In this document: piece after piece, positions 60,993 through 64,000 of the stretch | Numbering within the stretch: position 1 is the first letter of the stretch | Layout of the letters: each line of letters starts with the position of its first letter | Origin: an uncultured Acinetobacter sp. | GTDB lineage: Bacteria; Pseudomonadota; Gammaproteobacteria; Pseudomonadales; Moraxellaceae | Direction of reading: 5' to 3' | Length of the DNA: 64,000 nt | Assembly: GCA_913777945.1 (NCBI GenBank) | Contig: CAJYTY010000008.1 | Span: 248,001-312,000 of the forward strand | The notes under the pieces: generated by a model | The model's database searches: none | Seen by the model: only the letters and a program-made list of their open reading frames with translations | What the model was told of the DNA's origin: nothing | Position numbers and translations under genes: made by a program

Positions 60993-62393
60993 ATGTCAAT
61001 TATGTTGCAGCAAGCCGTGAAGGAGATGTTTGATCACTATGAATTGACCAGTCAACCGATGTACCGTCCAGAAGTACAAAAGGTCATTGATCAGCATCAT
61101 TTAAAATATGTTTTGGCGCAATTTGTTGATATTCATGGTGCTGCCAAAACCAAGTCGGTCCCGATTTCGGGCTTAAAAGCGATTGAGAAAGACGGTGTCG
61201 GATTTGCAGGTTTTGCTATTTCTGGTATGGGAATGCAACCCCATGGTCCTGACTTTATGGTGAAAGGCGATTTATCTACTTTAACTCCAGTCCCTTGGCA
61301 ACCGGGTTACGGACGGGTGGTCTGTGAAGGGTATGTGAATGGAAAGCCGCATCCATATGATTCACGTTATGTACTGCGCCAGCAAGTCGAGCGTCTAAAA
61401 GCTCAAGGCTGGACATTAAACACTGGGCTTGAGCCGAAATTTAGCCTGTTTCGTCGTGGCGAAGACGGCAAACTCAAAATGGTAGACGACTCCGATAATC
61501 TGGATAAACCTTGTTATGACTATAAAGGCTTGTCTCGTTCACGCGAATTTTTAGAACGATTAACTGAAGCTCTCATTCCTGTGGGTTTTGATATTTATCA
61601 GATCGATCATGAAGATGCCAACGGTCAGTTTGAAATCAACTATACCTATGCAGATGCCATGAAGTCGGCAGATATGTTTACCTTTTTCCGTATGGCTGCG
61701 GGTGAAATTGCCAACGATTTAGGCATGATTTGTTCATTTATGCCAAAACCTGACCCGAAGCGTGCAGGCAACGGCATGCATTTTCATTTGTCGATCGGCA
61801 GTGAAAAAAATAGCAATCTTTTTCATGATGCCAGTGATCCAAGTGGAATGGGTCTATCAAAAATGGCCTACCACTTTATTGCAGGTCTGCTTGAACATGG
61901 TCCGGCACTCTGTGCTTTTTGCGCACCAACGGTAAATTCTTATAAACGCCTCGTGGTGGGTCGTTCACTCTCTGGCGCGACATGGGCACCAGCCTTTATT
62001 GCATATGGCGGCAACAACCGCTCAGCCATGGTGCGTATTCCGTATGGTCGTATTGAGCTGCGCTTGCCCGATGCAGGCTGCAATCCTTATCTGGTGTCGG
62101 CTGCCATTATTGCAGCAGGACTTGACGGAATCGAACGCGAACTGATGCCACCACCGGCCTGTAATGAAAACCTATATAGCCTTGGGCTTGAAGAAATTGC
62201 AGCACGTGGCATTCAAACCTTACCGCAGTCGCTTAAAGAAGCCATTGATGCACTCAAAGCAGATCCACTGTTTGCACAGAAAATGGGATCTGAAATTGTG
62301 AACGAATTTATTGAACAAAAAAGCATGGAGTGGGTGGAATACTGCCGCCATGTGTCCGACTGGGAAATTCAGCGCTATACAGAGTTTTTCTAA
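60993..62393 (+). CDS. glnT: Type III glutamine synthetase-like; candidate gamma-glutamylmethylamide synthetase (GMAS)
   Basis: GS motifs ([50 protein letters not shown]); followed by class II amidotransferase and GlxC-like genes. Confidence 0.88.
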   Translation: MSIMLQQAVKEMFDHYELTSQPMYRPEVQKVIDQHHLKYVLAQFVDIHGAAKTKSVPISGLKAIEKDGVGFAGFAISGMGMQPHGPDFMVKGDLSTLTPVPWQPGYGRVVCEGYVNGKPHPYDSRYVLRQQVERLKAQGWTLNTGLEPKFSLFRRGEDGKLKMVDDSDNLDKPCYDYKGLSRSREFLERLTEALIPVGFDIYQIDHEDANGQFEINYTYADAMKSADMFTFFRMAAGEIANDLGMICSFMPKPDPKRAGNGMHFHLSIGSEKNSNLFHDASDPSGMGLSKMAYHFIAGLLEHGPALCAFCAPTVNSYKRLVVGRSLSGATWAPAFIAYGGNNRSAMVRIPYGRIELRLPDAGCNPYLVSAAIIAAGLDGIERELMPPPACNENLYSLGLEEIAARGIQTLPQSLKEAIDALKADPLFAQKMGSEIVNEFIEQKSMEWVEYCRHVSDWEIQRYTEFF

Positions 62394-62440
62394 AGCCTTA
62401 AACAACAAACAGATTAAAAATTAAATTTTGGAGACATCCT

Positions 62441-63364
62441 ATGTGTGGAATCGTTGGTTTATATCTTAAAAATCCTGCGCTTGAATCCCAACTTGGCAAA
62501 TTGTTTGAGCCAATGCTGCAAGCCATGACCGGTCGTGGTCCCGATAGCGCAGGATTTGCGATTTATGGTGATGAGGTTCAAGACGGCTGGGTCAAATTAA
62601 CCTTGCAAACCACAGATGAAACGTTTAACTGGCAGGCATTTGCACAAAAGCTTCAAGCAAAATTATCTACAGGTTTTGACTGGTTTCAAAATGCAACTGC
62701 TGCCGTCGTAAAAGTTGAAGCAGATGAAGAAATAGTGCGTGCAGCAATCGATGAAATTGCCCCTGAACTAAAAATCATGAGTGTTGGACAAAGTATCGAA
62801 ATTTTAAAAGGCATGGGCTTACCTGTCGAAATTTCTGAACGCTTTGGCCTTGCCAACATGAAAGGTAGCCACATTATCGGACATACCCGTATGGCCACTG
62901 AAAGTGCCGTAACCATGGAGGGAAGTCATCCATTTTCAACAGGTGCCGATTTATGTCTGGTTCACAACGGCTCGTTATCGAATCATGCACGTTTACGTCA
63001 AGAGTTAAAGCGTGAAGGTATTAGCTTTGAAACAGATAACGATACCGAAGTTGCAGCAGGTTATCTCACTTGGCGCTTACAGCAGGGCGATAATCTGGAG
63101 CGGGCGTTGAATCACGCACTCGATGATCTGGATGGTTTCTTTACCTTTGCGATTGGAACCCGTGATGGCTTTGCTGTTATTCGCGATCCGATTGCATGCA
63201 AACCTGCTGTACTGGCCGAAACCGAAGATTACGTTGCGATGGCCTCTGAGTATCAGGCATTGGCTTCTTTACCCAATATCGATCAAGCCAAAGTGTGGGA
63301 ACCCGAACCAGCCACCTTGTATGTATGGGAGCGTTCGTCAGCCAAAACGAACGCAGCGGCATAA
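62441..63364 (+). CDS. mgsA: Class II glutamine amidotransferase; N-methylglutamate synthase subunit A (MgsA/GlxB)-like
   Basis: MCGIVGLYLKNP N-terminal Cys; TGRGPDSAGFAIYG; HTRMATESAVTMEGSHPF; LVHNGSLSNHARLR. Confidence 0.85.
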   Translation: MCGIVGLYLKNPALESQLGKLFEPMLQAMTGRGPDSAGFAIYGDEVQDGWVKLTLQTTDETFNWQAFAQKLQAKLSTGFDWFQNATAAVVKVEADEEIVRAAIDEIAPELKIMSVGQSIEILKGMGLPVEISERFGLANMKGSHIIGHTRMATESAVTMEGSHPFSTGADLCLVHNGSLSNHARLRQELKREGISFETDNDTEVAAGYLTWRLQQGDNLERALNHALDDLDGFFTFAIGTRDGFAVIRDPIACKPAVLAETEDYVAMASEYQALASLPNIDQAKVWEPEPATLYVWERSSAKTNAAA

Positions 63365-63395
63365 GTTAAACGGTTAAAAAATCAGGAGCAGCAAT

Positions 63396-64000
63396 ATGAA
63401 CAGCACAGTATTGGCAGACAAAATTGAGCAAACACTTTTAAAAGATACTTACGATTTAAATCTAGATAGCGTACGCGATCTCAATCAGGCATTGCATAGC
63501 AAGGATCTGGTCAATGAAATTGCACATTGGACGGTTAAGAACCCTGCGGGTATACATAATATAGCGGTGGGGATTAAAGCTCCGATTTCGGTCACCATCG
63601 ATGGTCATGCAGGATATTACTGTGCAGGCATGAATCAGGAAGCGGATATTGTCGTAAATGGTAACGTTGGGGTAGGCGTTGCAGAAAACATGATGTCCGG
63701 CTCTGTGCGTATCAAGGGCAATGCCTCTCAGGCTGCGGGTGCAACTGCACATGGAGGATTGCTGGTGATTGAAGGGGATGCAGGCGCACGCTGTGGTATT
63801 TCTATGAAAGGTGTAGATATTGTCGTGGGAGGCAATATCGGTCATATGAGCTGTTTTATGGGGCAAGCGGGCCGTTTGGTCGTCTGTGGTGATGCAGGTG
63901 ATGCACTGGGCGACTCTCTTTATGAAACCCGTATTTATGTGAAAGGAGCCGTAAAATCTTTAGGTTCAGACTGCATTGAAAAAGAAATGCGTGCTGAACA
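63396..64000 (+). CDS. mgsB: GXGXG-domain protein; N-methylglutamate synthase subunit B (MgsB/GlxC)-like, truncated by the window end
   Basis: Open frame MNSTVLADKIEQTLLKDTYDLNLDSVRDLNQALHSKDL...GGLLVIEGDAGARCGISMKGVDIVVGGNIGHMSCFMGQAGRLVVCGDAGDALGDSLYE; GltB C-terminal-like. Absent from the ORF track because it has no stop in the window. Confidence 0.85.
   Translation, partial: MNSTVLADKIEQTLLKDTYDLNLDSVRDLNQALHSKDLVNEIAHWTVKNPAGIHNIAVGIKAPISVTIDGHAGYYCAGMNQEADIVVNGNVGVGVAENMMSGSVRIKGNASQAAGATAHGGLLVIEGDAGARCGISMKGVDIVVGGNIGHMSCFMGQAGRLVVCGDAGDALGDSLYETRIYVKGAVKSLGSDCIEKEMRAE

Overview
Acinetobacter-like chromosomal window, judged from gene content and order. Most of it is ordinary core genome: degP/mucD, lepA-lepB-DUF4845-rnc-era-(lipoprotein)-recO-pdxJ-miaE, tRNA-Asn, uvrB, gap, obgE, proB, dusB, purU-folD. 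Two parts stand out. (1) About 26.66-31.29 kb is a small, low-GC, degraded integrative element at the 3' end of proB. It is bounded by a 20-bp direct repeat (AATCATATGGCGATTTATTA) and holds the remnant of a tyrosine-integrase N-terminus, an IS5-family transposase wreck, and one intact 1007-aa gene: an SF2 helicase with a C-terminal PD-(D/E)XK-like signature, a candidate single-gene anti-phage system. (2) About 37.7-64 kb looks like a coherent N-methyl compound catabolic region. A two-component flavin monooxygenase cluster, with order and families resembling the trigonelline (tgn) pathway known from Acinetobacter baylyi, sits between sarcosine-oxidase/N-methylglutamate-dehydrogenase-like genes with purU-folD on one side and amtB plus a glnT-mgsA-mgsB N-methylglutamate synthesis cluster on the other. 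Sigma54-type -24/-12 motifs occur upstream of a 77-aa orphan ORF, amtB and glnT, and GntR-type palindromes (TGGTATACCA) occur at both monooxygenase-cluster transcription units. All functional names are inferred by reading the translated sequences; no database searches were run.
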